Positions 1 to 8,077 of a DNA stretch of 64,000 nt are shown here, one piece after another. The notes below the pieces were generated by a model. It was given only the letters and a program-made list of their open reading frames with translations, was not told the DNA's origin and searched no databases. The first letter of the stretch is position 1. The number at the start of each line of letters is the position of its first letter. The stretch is from assembly GCA_900541795.1 (NCBI GenBank), contig UQLC01000009.1, positions 1 to 64,000 of the forward strand, in the 5' to 3' direction. The position numbers and the translations under genes are program-made. Source of the DNA: an uncultured Collinsella sp. Lineage in GTDB: Bacteria > Actinomycetota > Coriobacteriia > Coriobacteriales > Coriobacteriaceae.

Positions 1-54
1 AGCGCTTCCCTGACACGGAAGAGGTCAGAAGTTCAAATCTTCTAACGCCCACCA
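1..54 (+). tRNA. tRNA-Val (GAC), 3' part
   Basis: This is the 3' part of a tRNA cut by the window edge. The anticodon arm is CTTCC-CTGACAC-GGAAG, so the anticodon at 12-14 is GAC (valine). The T arm is AGAAG-TTCAAAT-CTTCT, and the CCA end is encoded at 52-54. The acceptor strand AACGCCC implies a 5' GGGCGTT outside the window. Confidence 0.9.
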
Positions 55-62
55 AATGTTCA

Positions 63-97
63 CAGCTCAGAGGCTATGTCCTCTGGGCTGTTTTTTT
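63..97 (+). terminator. Intrinsic terminator after tRNA-Val
   Basis: An 11-bp stem pairs 63-73 with 80-90, with one G-T pair, and is followed by seven T. It lies nine bases after the tRNA CCA end. Confidence 0.88.
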
Positions 98-686
98 GTC
101 ACCAAGTACGCCGCCAAATAAGCCACCAAATATTGATCCAAGGTTTGTACGCGATGGTCTTCGCATCCCCGTAGGGGTGCCGGCAGATTGCATACGTTCT
201 GGCCGATCGCGACCGCAACATGTTGGTCAAGCATAATCTTTTGGATTCTTTTGGCGTGAGTGGCTTGGTTTTAGTAGGATTTGTCAGCGGCTTGACTAAG
301 GGGGTTTTATAACTGCCATGCAGGTAGCCGTGTTGGTAACGTTTTACCGACTCGCCAAGAACCCCTCATTTATAATGCGTCTGCAAAATGACCAATTGCT
401 TTGACCTGCTGAAACACTATATGTTGTGTTTGACCTAAAAAAAGAATACAGGATATAGATGCGTCTTTGTCGTATGATAGATGGCGGACAGAGAACGAGG
501 ACCTTATTCACCCCATTTGGACACGCCTTTGAGCCGCTTGATCGGCCGCGAGGAATGTCCGCATGAGGACCTATGGTTTATCGAGAACACAGATTGCGCG
601 ACGGCGCCGCAAGACAGGGGCAAGCCCTGCCGGGCATCGTTTGGCTCTGAAGCGCAATGAGGCTACGACGCGAAAGAGGCAAGAGG
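98..686 (+). other. Gene-free region and long nrdD leader
   Basis: This stretch of nearly 590 bases holds no convincing gene. The first 300 bases show no recognisable feature. 414-461 holds the nrdD promoter and NrdR-type boxes. From about 466 to 686 lies a long untranslated leader of about 220 bases, with a small hairpin CAGGG-GCAAG-CCCTG near 615. I matched it to no known riboswitch. Confidence 0.5.
414..461 (+). promoter_or_regulatory. nrdD promoter with paired NrdR-type boxes
   Basis: Box 1 at 414-429 reads ACACTATATGTTGTGT, very close to the known NrdR consensus acaCwAtATaTwGtgt. A degenerate second box lies at 446-461, 32 bases downstream (about three helical turns), the usual spacing of NrdR box pairs. 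A promoter fits between them: -35 TTGACC at 430-435, 18 bases, -10 TATAGA at 454-459. Box 1 abuts the -35 and box 2 covers the -10, so binding should repress nrdDG when nucleotides are plentiful. The NrdR protein itself is not in the window. Confidence 0.75.
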
Positions 687-2909
687 ATGAAGATCATCAA
701 GCGCAGCGGCACCGAGGTTGTCTTTGACATCGATAAGATCGTCAATGCGATTCGCGCCGCCAACTTGGAGGTCGAGGAGAGCTCTCGTCTAACCGACCGC
801 CAGGTGGTTTACGCGGCACAAAACGTCGCCGAGGCATGCGAGAACGCGGGTCACACCGTGTCGGTCGAGGAGATCCAGGATCTGGTCGAGGACGAGATCA
901 TGCGTCTCGACTGCTACGAGGTCGCTCGCCATTACATCATCTATCGCTATGTTCAGAGCCTGAAGCGCCAGAAGAACACGACCGACGACAAGATTCTGTC
1001 GCTGATCGAGTGCAACAACGAAGAGGTCAAGCAGGAGAACTCCAACAAGAACCCGACCGTCAACTCCGTTCAGCGCGACTATATGGCCGGCGAGATCTCC
1101 AAGGACCTGACCCAGCGCGTGCTGCTGCCCCAGGAGATTGTGGATGCTCACAATGAGGGCCTGATTCACTTCCATGATTCGGACTACTTTGCCCAGCACA
1201 TGCATAACTGCGACCTGGTGAACCTGGAGGATATGCTCCAGAACGGTACTGTTATCTCGGGCACGCTGATCGAGAAGCCGCACAGCTTCTCGACTGCCTG
1301 CAACATCGCGACGCAGATTATCGCCCAGGTTGCTTCCTCCCAGTACGGCGGCCAGTCTATCTCGCTGACCCATCTTGCCCCCTTTGTTGAGGTGAGCCGT
1401 CAGAAGATTCGCGGCGAGGTTGCCCGCGAGCTCGATGAGCTTGGCGTCTCTGCGTCTGCCGAGAAGGTTCGCGAAGTCGTTGAGGACCGTCTGCGTGACG
1501 AGATCCGTCGCGGCGTCCAGACGATTCAGTATCAGGTCGTGACCCTTATGACCACGAATGGCCAGGCGCCGTTCGTGACGGTCTTTATGTATCTCAATGA
1601 GGCCCGTACGCCCCAGGAGAAGCACGACCTTGCCATGATCGTGGAGGAGACGCTTCGCCAGCGCTACGAGGGCGTTAAGAACGAGGCCGGCGTTTGGATT
1701 ACCCCGGCATTCCCCAAGCTTATCTATGTACTCGAGGACGATAACGTTCACGAGGATTCCCCGTACTTCTACCTGACCCAGCTGGCTGCCAAGTGCACCG
1801 CCAAGCGCATGGTGCCCGATTACATCTCCGAGAAGAAGATGCGCGAGCTCAAGCTGTCGAAGGGCGAGACCGCCGGCAACGGCGACTGCTACACCTGCAT
1901 GGGTTGCCGCAGCTTCCTGACGCCCGACCGTTCGGGCAACGGCTTTAACAATGTTGCCAACGCGCTGAACTACGACCCGAACAAGCCCAAGTACTATGGT
2001 CGCTTTAACCAGGGCGTTGTGACCATCAACCTGCCTGATGTCGCGCTGAGCTCGCATCAGGACATGGATAAGTTCTGGAAGATCTTCGACGAGCGCCTTG
2101 AGCTTTGCCATCGTGCCCTGCTGTGCCGTCATGAGCGCCTGATGGGTACGCTTTCTGACGCCGCACCGATTCTGTGGCAGTACGGCGCCCTCGCTCGTCT
2201 GAAGAAGGGCGAGACGATCGACAAGCTGCTCGTGGGCGGATACTCCACCATCAGCCTGGGCTATGCCGGCCTGTATGAATGCGTCAAGTACATGACGGGC
2301 CACAGCCACACCGAGAAGGAAGGCACGCCGTTTGCCATGGCCGTCATGCAGCGCATGAACGACAAGTGCGCCGAGTGGAAGGCCGAAAGCGATATCGACT
2401 TCTCGCTGTACGGCACGCCGTTGGAGTCGACGACCTACAAGTTCGCCAAGTGCCTGCAGCGCCGTTTTGGCATTATCCCGGGCGTGACGGACAAGGGCTA
2501 CATTACTAACAGCTATCACGTTCATGTGTCCGAGGAGATTGATGCTTTCGATAAGCTCAAGTTCGAGGGCATGTTCCAGCAGCTTTCGCCGGGCGGCGCC
2601 ATCTCCTACGTTGAGGTTCCCAACATGCAGGACAACCTCAAGGCTGTCATTCGCGTGATGCAGTACATCTACGACAACATCATGTACGCCGAGCTCAACA
2701 CCAAGAGCGACTACTGCCAGGTGTGCGGCTACGATGGCGAGATCAAGATTGTCGAGGACGATGGCAAGCTGGTATGGGAGTGCCCCAACTGCGGCAACCG
2801 CGACCAGGAGAAGATGAACGTCGCCCGTCGTACGTGCGGCTACATCGGTACCCAGTTCTGGAACCAGGGTCGAACCGAGGAGATCCGCGACCGCGTGCTG
2901 CATCTCTAA
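687..2909 (+). CDS. nrdD: Anaerobic (class III) ribonucleoside-triphosphate reductase
   Basis: This 740-residue oxygen-sensitive glycyl-radical enzyme reduces ribonucleoside triphosphates to deoxy forms during anaerobic growth. An ATP-cone domain occupies about residues 1-90 (KRSGTEVVFDIDKI...). The C-terminus carries a four-cysteine zinc site (CQVC...CPNC) and the glycyl-radical motif RTCGYIGT, with the radical Gly near residue 718. I chose the ATG at 687 (MKIIKRSG) because AAAGAGG sits seven bases before it; an in-frame ATG at 657 has no such site. Its activase NrdG follows after a 426-base palindromic gap. The NrdR-type boxes at 414-461 suggest regulation by deoxynucleotide supply. Confidence 0.96.
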   Translation: MKIIKRSGTEVVFDIDKIVNAIRAANLEVEESSRLTDRQVVYAAQNVAEACENAGHTVSVEEIQDLVEDEIMRLDCYEVARHYIIYRYVQSLKRQKNTTDDKILSLIECNNEEVKQENSNKNPTVNSVQRDYMAGEISKDLTQRVLLPQEIVDAHNEGLIHFHDSDYFAQHMHNCDLVNLEDMLQNGTVISGTLIEKPHSFSTACNIATQIIAQVASSQYGGQSISLTHLAPFVEVSRQKIRGEVARELDELGVSASAEKVREVVEDRLRDEIRRGVQTIQYQVVTLMTTNGQAPFVTVFMYLNEARTPQEKHDLAMIVEETLRQRYEGVKNEAGVWITPAFPKLIYVLEDDNVHEDSPYFYLTQLAAKCTAKRMVPDYISEKKMRELKLSKGETAGNGDCYTCMGCRSFLTPDRSGNGFNNVANALNYDPNKPKYYGRFNQGVVTINLPDVALSSHQDMDKFWKIFDERLELCHRALLCRHERLMGTLSDAAPILWQYGALARLKKGETIDKLLVGGYSTISLGYAGLYECVKYMTGHSHTEKEGTPFAMAVMQRMNDKCAEWKAESDIDFSLYGTPLESTTYKFAKCLQRRFGIIPGVTDKGYITNSYHVHVSEEIDAFDKLKFEGMFQQLSPGGAISYVEVPNMQDNLKAVIRVMQYIYDNIMYAELNTKSDYCQVCGYDGEIKIVEDDGKLVWECPNCGNRDQEKMNVARRTCGYIGTQFWNQGRTEEIRDRVLHL

Positions 2910-2920
2910 TAACCATCCCA

Positions 2921-3058
2921 GGCCGCCCCGTAGCGAGGCCCCGGACCTTTACTCGCTATTTCGGACAGTCCTGGCTCACGACGGAGGCGCCACTGGCGCC
3001 TCCTGTTCGTGCGGAACTCATATCGAGCAAAGGTCCGGGGCCTCGCTACGGGGCGGCC
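2921..3058. repeat. 138-bp palindromic element with central hairpin
   Basis: Left arm 2921-2955 is the reverse complement of right arm 3024-3058 over 35 bases with one mismatch. At its centre, GGAGGCGCC (2983-2991) and GGCGCCTCC (2995-3003) form a perfect 9-bp hairpin with a 3-base loop, extended outward by CACGA/TCGTG. No T tract follows, so a simple intrinsic terminator is unlikely. It could be a non-autonomous mobile (MITE or REP-like) element or an mRNA-stabilising structure. Confidence 0.85.
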
Positions 3059-3236
3059 AAGTTGACGTAGCTGAGATGCAGCATGAGGCCTGCTCACTCC
3101 TCGAAGTTCTTAGCGGAAATAATTCGAGCTGCAGCTGCGATTTACTTGCGATGGCGGTTGAGCTGCAACAAAGTTTTTATTGGACCTCGAACCCTATACT
3201 CGATGTTCGCTTCGTTCATTGAGTTACCCTTTGCAT

Positions 3237-3320
3237 GAGGCCGGGACATATCGTCCCGCCCGCAGTTTCGCAGGCCGAAGGCCGAGAATGTTTGAGGACG
3301 GGATGATATGTCCCGGCCTC
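3237..3320. repeat. Second palindromic element, upstream of nrdG
   Basis: Arms 3237-3260 and 3297-3320 are inverted copies over 24 bases with two or three imperfect positions. Each arm contains its own small palindrome (CGGGAC...GTCCCG), a REP/BIME-like design. A further hairpin GGCC-GAA-GGCC lies between the arms. The right arm ends just before the nrdG Shine-Dalgarno GGGAGAG, so folding could affect nrdG translation. Confidence 0.8.
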
Positions 3321-3335
3321 CCGGGAGAGTTACCT

Positions 3336-3917
3336 ATGAACTACGCGAACATTAAGTATTTCGACATTGCTGATGGGGAAGGCGTTCGTACTTCTCTGTT
3401 TGTGAGCGGGTGCCGTCGTGGGTGCAAGAATTGCTTTAACTCTGTCGCGTGGGACTTTGCTGCGGGTGAGCCGTTCGATCGTGCCGTCGAGGACAAGATT
3501 ATCGAGAGTCTCGATCATCCCTTTATCGATGGCCTGACGATTCTGGGTGGCGAGCCTATGGAGCCCGAGAATCAGACGGGGCTCGTTGACTTTATCGAAC
3601 GCGTGCGTGCGGCCTATCCCGCGGGGTCAGGAAAGACCATTTGGTGTTTTACCGGCGACGTGCTCGAGGAGCTTATGCCGGGTGGTCGTCACCATACCGA
3701 GGCGACGGACCGTATCCTTGCCTGCCTCGATATGTTGGTGGATGGCCCGTTTGTTCAGGAGCTGTACGATATCTCATTGCGTTTTAGGGGCTCGAGTAAC
3801 CAGCGTGTGATCGATATGAACGCTACGCGCGACCGTGCTGAGCGCGAGGGTGTTGCGCTTTGTGATGCGGTTGAACTTTGGCGTGATGATCCGGTCTATT
3901 CGACCCATACTATGTAG
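3336..3917 (+). CDS. nrdG: Anaerobic ribonucleotide reductase activating protein
   Basis: This 193-residue radical-SAM enzyme generates the glycyl radical on NrdD. The cluster motif CRRGCKNC puts the 4Fe-4S ligands at Cys26, Cys30 and Cys33, the CxxxCxxC pattern of the family. Length fits NrdG (about 150-230 residues). I chose the ATG at 3336 (MNYANIKYFD) because GGGAGAG lies six bases before it. The longer frame from 3180 only reads through the palindrome. It follows nrdD and is probably co-transcribed or processed from the same mRNA. Confidence 0.93.
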   Translation: MNYANIKYFDIADGEGVRTSLFVSGCRRGCKNCFNSVAWDFAAGEPFDRAVEDKIIESLDHPFIDGLTILGGEPMEPENQTGLVDFIERVRAAYPAGSGKTIWCFTGDVLEELMPGGRHHTEATDRILACLDMLVDGPFVQELYDISLRFRGSSNQRVIDMNATRDRAEREGVALCDAVELWRDDPVYSTHTM

Positions 3918-3983
3918 CTTGTGGCCGATGCCGGAGGGCGTGGTACCATAGCGCGAACGCAAAATCGGAAAAGTGAGGCCCAG

Positions 3984-4541
3984 ATGGTCGATCAGGAAAA
4001 AGTCGAGGCCGCCATTAAGCTGTTGCTTGAGGGCATAGGCGAGGACCCAACTCGGGAGGGCCTGCTGGAGACCCCGGCGCGCGTTGCCCGTATGTATGGC
4101 GAAATCGCCGGCGGTATGGACCAGAGTGCCGAGGAGCACCTGTCCAAAACGTTTGCCGTCGCTTCGAACGATTTGGTTATCGAGCGCGACATCACGTTCT
4201 ACTCGCTGTGCGAACATCATCTGCTGCCGTTTTATGGCAAGGCTACCATTGGCTATATCCCCAACGGCCGTGTCGCAGGGCTCTCTAAGCTTGCTCGCAC
4301 GGTTGAGGTTTATGCCCGCCGTCTGCAGCTGCAGGAGCAGCTGTGTGCGCAGGTTGCCGACGCCCTCATGGATTATCTCGCTCCCCAGGGAGCGATTGTG
4401 CTCATGGAAGCTGAGCATATGTGCATGACCATGCGCGGCGTGCAAAAGCCCGGCACCAAGACCGTGACGCTCGCTCGCCGCGGCGTCTTTGAGACCGACC
4501 CCGCGCTCGAAGAGCGTTTCTTTAGGATGCTGGGACGCTAA
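3984..4541 (+). CDS. folE: GTP cyclohydrolase I
   Basis: This 185-residue enzyme converts GTP to 7,8-dihydroneopterin triphosphate, the first step of folate synthesis. The zinc site is visible as Cys76 and His79 in SLCEHHLLPFYG and Cys147 in MCMTMRGV. The ATG at 3984 follows GTGAGG by five bases. The HD-domain gene starts two bases after its stop, and folB lies 43 bases further on, so the three are one folate transcription unit. folP and folK are not in the window. Confidence 0.96.
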   Translation: MVDQEKVEAAIKLLLEGIGEDPTREGLLETPARVARMYGEIAGGMDQSAEEHLSKTFAVASNDLVIERDITFYSLCEHHLLPFYGKATIGYIPNGRVAGLSKLARTVEVYARRLQLQEQLCAQVADALMDYLAPQGAIVLMEAEHMCMTMRGVQKPGTKTVTLARRGVFETDPALEERFFRMLGR

Positions 4542-4543
4542 CT

Positions 4544-5125
4544 ATGAGAGTCGTCAACGACTTTACATCGAATACTGACGAGGGAACGCCGCGTCGCGGT
4601 TTTATGGCTTCGGGCCTGGCGCCTTTTGGCGTCATGCCTCGTATCGATTACATCTGTGCCAACGGCCTGTTCCGGCGCCACCTGGGCAACATTGCTCAGC
4701 TGGAATCGGGGCGCATCTTCTGCCGCCACGGTATCGACCATCTGCTCGATGTCGCTCGCATTATGTGGATTAAGAATCTCGAGGAAGATCTCGAGTTTGA
4801 CCGCGAGGTCATCTACGCCACGGCACTTCTTCACGATATCGGCAAAGATGAACAGTATGAATCGGGTATATCCCATGATGTTGCAAGCGAACGCGTCGCT
4901 GATGCAATTCTCGGCGGCATGCCCGATGGCGTGGCGTTTGAGCCGGCCGATGCCGCAGCCATTAAGACGGCCATTCTGGGCCATCGAAAGCTGCGCGTGA
5001 ACAGCCAACCGCTCGAGCGCCTGCTCTATGCAGCCGACAAAGCGTCGCGCGCCTGCTTTGCATGCCCCGCGCGCAATGCTTGCAACTGGAGCGATGATAA
5101 AAAGAACCTGTCGATTCGCGTGTAG
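4544..5125 (+). CDS. HD-domain phosphohydrolase in the folate operon
   Basis: This 193-residue protein has an HD metal-dependent phosphohydrolase signature: His62/His66, His97-Asp98 in LLHDIGKDEQ, and His111 in SHDVASERV. A cysteine-rich tail (CFACPARNAC) near the C-terminus is unusual. It starts two bases after folE and precedes folB. By position it could remove phosphates from dihydroneopterin triphosphate, the step between FolE and FolB that many bacteria lack a known enzyme for. That role is inference; other HD proteins act on nucleotides. Confidence 0.8.
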   Translation: MRVVNDFTSNTDEGTPRRGFMASGLAPFGVMPRIDYICANGLFRRHLGNIAQLESGRIFCRHGIDHLLDVARIMWIKNLEEDLEFDREVIYATALLHDIGKDEQYESGISHDVASERVADAILGGMPDGVAFEPADAAAIKTAILGHRKLRVNSQPLERLLYAADKASRACFACPARNACNWSDDKKNLSIRV

Positions 5126-5168
5126 TTAGTTTGCGCGGTCGGGGTTCTAAACGAAGGAGACGATCGCG

Positions 5169-5654
5169 ATGAGTAACAAAAAACTGCCCGAGAATGCAAC
5201 CAAGACTGAAGGTGCCGAGCTCGCACGCCGTGGAAGGGGCGAAATATCCACCGCAACGGCGGTGCCCCACGTGAGCTATGACGATCTGCGCCATGCCGAT
5301 CGCATTACTATCGACGGTCTCGAGGTCTTTGCCAACCACGGCGTGTATCCCGAAGAGAACGCGCTGGGCCAGAAGTTCATCGTGTCCTTGGTGCTCTATG
5401 CCGACCTGCGTGCAGCGGGGGAGCACGATAACCTGGACGCCTCGATTGACTACGGCTCGGTGTGCCACGATGTCGATGGCTATCTGCGCGAGCATACGTT
5501 TAAACTCATCGAGGCGGCAGCCGAGGGTGTGGCCCAGATGCTGCTGCGTCGTTACCCCTTGCTGCTTGGCGTGCGTGTTAAGCTCGATAAGCCTTGGGCG
5601 CCCGTCGGTCTTCCCCTGGCAAGCTGCGGCGTCGAGATCGAGCGCGTGCGCTAA
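5169..5654 (+). CDS. folB: Dihydroneopterin aldolase
   Basis: This enzyme cleaves 7,8-dihydroneopterin to 6-hydroxymethyl-dihydropterin. The family core begins near residue 42 (DRITIDGLEVFANHGVYPEE) and ends with VGLPLASCGVEIER. The 161-residue product is longer than the usual 120 because of a polar N-terminal extension of about 40 residues. GAAGGAGA about nine bases before the ATG at 5169 supports the long form. Last gene of the folE-HD-folB unit; it converges on the metalloprotease gene that ends at 5661. Confidence 0.92.
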   Translation: MSNKKLPENATKTEGAELARRGRGEISTATAVPHVSYDDLRHADRITIDGLEVFANHGVYPEENALGQKFIVSLVLYADLRAAGEHDNLDASIDYGSVCHDVDGYLREHTFKLIEAAAEGVAQMLLRRYPLLLGVRVKLDKPWAPVGLPLASCGVEIERVR

Positions 5655-5660
5655 CCGGTT

Positions 5661-6437
5661 CTAATACGTCTCTATGGGTGGCTGCTTGAGCCGCTGCGAC
5701 AGCGCTCTATTGTTGGGGCAGTACCTGTCGAGCAGGGCGTGAAACCGCTGATTGTGGCTTGGCTCGAGCAAGTGGACGAGCTCGTGGGCGACAACCATGT
5801 CGAGACACTCGATGGGATAAGCGGCAAGTTCGCGTGCGATGCGAATGGCTCCGGTCTTGGGCGTGCATGATCCCCAGCGCGTTTTCATGCTGCGCACGGA
5901 GACGCGGGAAACGGCGACACTCATTGTGATTTCGTATGCGTGCACGATGTCGCGTAGCGCTGCGGTGACCTCGGTCGTATAAAGCTGGCTGATGTGGGCT
6001 TGGAGCTCGTCGGACGTTAGGCCGTCGAGGATTGCGCGCCGCTTGGCCTGTGGGCGTTCGTTCGATTTGTCGGCACCTATAAAACTTGCGAAGGTGGCCT
6101 GCTTGGGCCGCGGTGCGGGTGACTTAAAGTTGTGATCGAGCGCATCTTGTACCGTGATGGGCTTGCCCCAAAGTGCAATGATGGACGAGGGGCTGAGCGG
6201 CTCTCGCGCCGTCGCCTGACGTTGCTCGCGCTGGGCAAGCCGGCTGATAATCCAGGCGCTGTTGCGCTTCACAAACGCTTCGATACGCTCGCGGCTGGCG
6301 CCGAGCGGTGCACTGGCGTGGACCTCACCGCTCGATGTGACGCGTAGGTTGAAGTTCTTGACGCGCTTTTTGGTAACGACGACGGGGATGGATGTGCCAT
6401 CCGGTCGGGATACGGTAATCGTAAATTGCTGCGTCAA
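5661..6437 (-). CDS. YgjP-type (DUF45) zinc metallopeptidase
   Basis: This is a 258-residue M48/SprT-like protein of the YgjP family. The zinc motif HELVH is at about residues 218-222, with the third ligand His228 (HELVHLLEPSH). The family substrate is not established. I chose a TTG start at 6437 (MTQQFTITV), preceded by AAAGGA at six bases. Longer in-frame starts would translate the palindrome at 6461-6494. It lies 74 bases downstream of the dipeptidase gene on the same strand. Confidence 0.85.
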   Translation of the reverse strand: MTQQFTITVSRPDGTSIPVVVTKKRVKNFNLRVTSSGEVHASAPLGASRERIEAFVKRNSAWIISRLAQREQRQATAREPLSPSSIIALWGKPITVQDALDHNFKSPAPRPKQATFASFIGADKSNERPQAKRRAILDGLTSDELQAHISQLYTTEVTAALRDIVHAYEITMSVAVSRVSVRSMKTRWGSCTPKTGAIRIARELAAYPIECLDMVVAHELVHLLEPSHNQRFHALLDRYCPNNRALSQRLKQPPIETY

Positions 6438-6460
6438 AAGCGGTCCTTTGGATTGGGGAC

Positions 6461-6494
6461 GGGCCGGCATGTCGACCGTTCGGCATGCCGGCCC
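6461..6494. repeat. Palindrome between dipeptidase and metallopeptidase genes
   Basis: GGGCCGGCATG (6461-6471) and CATGCCGGCCC (6484-6494) form a perfect 11-bp stem with a 12-base loop. There is no T tract on either side. It may be a weak terminator, a processing hairpin or a REP-like unit. Confidence 0.75.
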
Positions 6495-6511
6495 GCTCAA
6501 GGGATGTGAAA

Positions 6512-7525
6512 TTAATAACGCTCAAAGAAGGCAAGCGCGTTGTCGCTGCAGAGCTTTTGCATCACGGTCTTGCCAAAATGCTTGGAAAGCATGTTCTGGA
6601 ACTCGGGCATCTTGCTGGCATCGGAGAGGAAAGCGGGCACCGTGGCGCCGTCCCAGTCGCCGCCGAGCGCGATGACGTCCTCGCCGCCCAGGTCGAGCCA
6701 GTGCTCGATATGTGCCGCCAGCTGGTCGAAGGTGACGTCTGCGGCGGTCTTGTCGGTTGCGTCGTTGGAAAGGAACTCGCTGCAGTAGTTGAGGCCGACG
6801 ATGCCACCCATGTCGCGGATGGTGCGGAACTGGTCGTCGGTAAGGTTGCGTTTGGCGCCGCAAACCGCACGGGAGTTGGAGTGGCTGGCGACGAAGGGAC
6901 GCGTGGCGCGGGCGGCGACCTCGTCAAAGCACTCATCGTTGAGGTGGGAGACGTCGAGCACCATGCCAGCGTGCTCCATCTGCGTAAGCGCCTCGATGCC
7001 GGCGGCGGTGAGGCCGGCGTGGGTGTCGTGGCCGCTCGCGAGCGGTCCCTGCGCGTTCCAGCTGAGTGATGACATGAGTACGCCCAAGCTCTTGAGCACC
7101 TCGATCAGCGCGGGGTCCTCGGCAAAGAACGTGGCGTTTTCGATGGTGTGGATGCAGGCGACCTTGCCGTCTTTGAGCGCGGGGCGAATGTCTGCCGCGC
7201 TGCGTACGTTGACCATGCGGTCGTGGTTGAGCATTGCCTGGCCGCTCATATGCGCCATGATCTGCGCCTGGAAGCGCGCGGCGTGGGCGGTGGGAATCTC
7301 ATCGGGGACAAACGTGGCGAAGCACTGTGCCCACGGCGTGTTGCCGATCTTTGCGAGCGAGATGGCGCAGGCGTTGCCCTCGATGAGGTCGAAATCTTGC
7401 GGATGCGTTTCGTCGCCGGGGAAATAACCGTCGGTGCCGGCGGTAAAGCGCAGGTCGAGATCGAGCGTGGCCCAGCCGATTCGGTCGGCGGTGTCGCAGT
7501 GTAGGTCAAATACGGGATATGCCAT
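6512..7525 (-). CDS. Membrane dipeptidase family (peptidase M19)
   Basis: This 337-residue zinc dipeptidase of the renal-dipeptidase family hydrolyses dipeptides. It begins with the metal motif FDLHCDT and continues with the conserved IENATFF, SLSWNAQGPLA, LDVSHLNDE, FVASHSNSRAV and GGDWDGAT segments, including metal-ligand histidines. Length is typical. I chose the ATG at 7525 (MAYPVFDL), preceded by GGAGG. No signal peptide is seen, so it is probably cytoplasmic and serves peptide catabolism. It is divergent from the FKBP gene at 7646. Confidence 0.93.
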   Translation of the reverse strand: MAYPVFDLHCDTADRIGWATLDLDLRFTAGTDGYFPGDETHPQDFDLIEGNACAISLAKIGNTPWAQCFATFVPDEIPTAHAARFQAQIMAHMSGQAMLNHDRMVNVRSAADIRPALKDGKVACIHTIENATFFAEDPALIEVLKSLGVLMSSLSWNAQGPLASGHDTHAGLTAAGIEALTQMEHAGMVLDVSHLNDECFDEVAARATRPFVASHSNSRAVCGAKRNLTDDQFRTIRDMGGIVGLNYCSEFLSNDATDKTAADVTFDQLAAHIEHWLDLGGEDVIALGGDWDGATVPAFLSDASKMPEFQNMLSKHFGKTVMQKLCSDNALAFFERY

Positions 7526-7645
7526 GGTTCCTCCGGTTGCAGCGTTTCTTTGCAAACTGTCATTGAATTGTATGACTAGGGTATAGTTAGCGCCATATGT
7601 TCACGGCGGCCCGCGTTGTGCGCCGCCCTTATCACGGAGGTTACC

Positions 7646-8074
7646 ATGTCCAACCAGGGCAAGAAGGTCAAGACCCATTATCGCGGCACGCTCGATGACG
7701 GCACGCAGTTCGATAGCTCCTACGATCGCGGCGAGCCGCTGGAGTTCACCTGCGGCGCCGGTCAGATGATCAAGGGCTTCGACGCCGCTGTTGTCGACAT
7801 GCAGGTGGGCGAGAAGAAGACCGTGCACATCCCGGCTGCCGATGCCTACGGCGAGCACAATCCCGAGATGGTTATTACCTTCCCGGCCGAACAGGTTCCC
7901 AACATCGAGCAGATCGAGAAGGGCATGAAGCTTTTCCTGTCCACGCCGAGCGGTATGCCCGTCCCTGCTGTGGTCATCGATGTAACGCCCGAGGCCGTGA
8001 CGCTCGACGCCAACCACGAGCTGGCCGGCAAGGACCTCAACTTTGATATCGAGCTCGTCGAGGTCGAGGGTTAG
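7646..8074 (+). CDS. SlyD-like FKBP peptidyl-prolyl isomerase
   Basis: This 142-residue protein has the FKBP core (THYRGTLDDGTQFDSSY) with an inserted flap domain (GMKLFL...VTLDANHELAGKDL), the SlyD layout. It catalyses proline isomerisation and acts as a chaperone. The His/Cys-rich metal tail of E. coli SlyD is absent; the protein ends in FDIELVEVEG. Start ATG at 7646 follows GGAGG. The next gene, a UreE-like protein, starts three bases after its stop, which suggests a shared, possibly metal-related, role. Confidence 0.93.
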   Translation: MSNQGKKVKTHYRGTLDDGTQFDSSYDRGEPLEFTCGAGQMIKGFDAAVVDMQVGEKKTVHIPAADAYGEHNPEMVITFPAEQVPNIEQIEKGMKLFLSTPSGMPVPAVVIDVTPEAVTLDANHELAGKDLNFDIELVEVEG

Positions 8075-8077
8075 AGT

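Larger units (their letters stand above)
2910..3335. other. nrdD-nrdG intergenic region with two large palindromes
   Basis: These 426 bases between functionally coupled genes contain no gene. They hold a 138-bp palindrome (2921-3058), a 178-base spacer with no clear feature, and a second 84-bp palindrome (3237-3320) ending two bases before the nrdG ribosome binding site. Open frames here are read-through of the palindromes. Confidence 0.8.

Noticed and set aside
466..686. Cobalamin riboswitch in the nrdD leader
   Set aside because: Class III reductase does not need B12 and the conserved B12-box was not seen.
789..2903. 704-residue frame antisense to nrdD
   Set aside because: It is a codon-bias shadow in GC-rich DNA; no ribosome site or family motif, while nrdD on the other strand is unmistakable.
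2921..3058. Intrinsic terminator of nrdD
   Set aside because: The palindrome is long and GC-rich but lacks a T tract on either strand.
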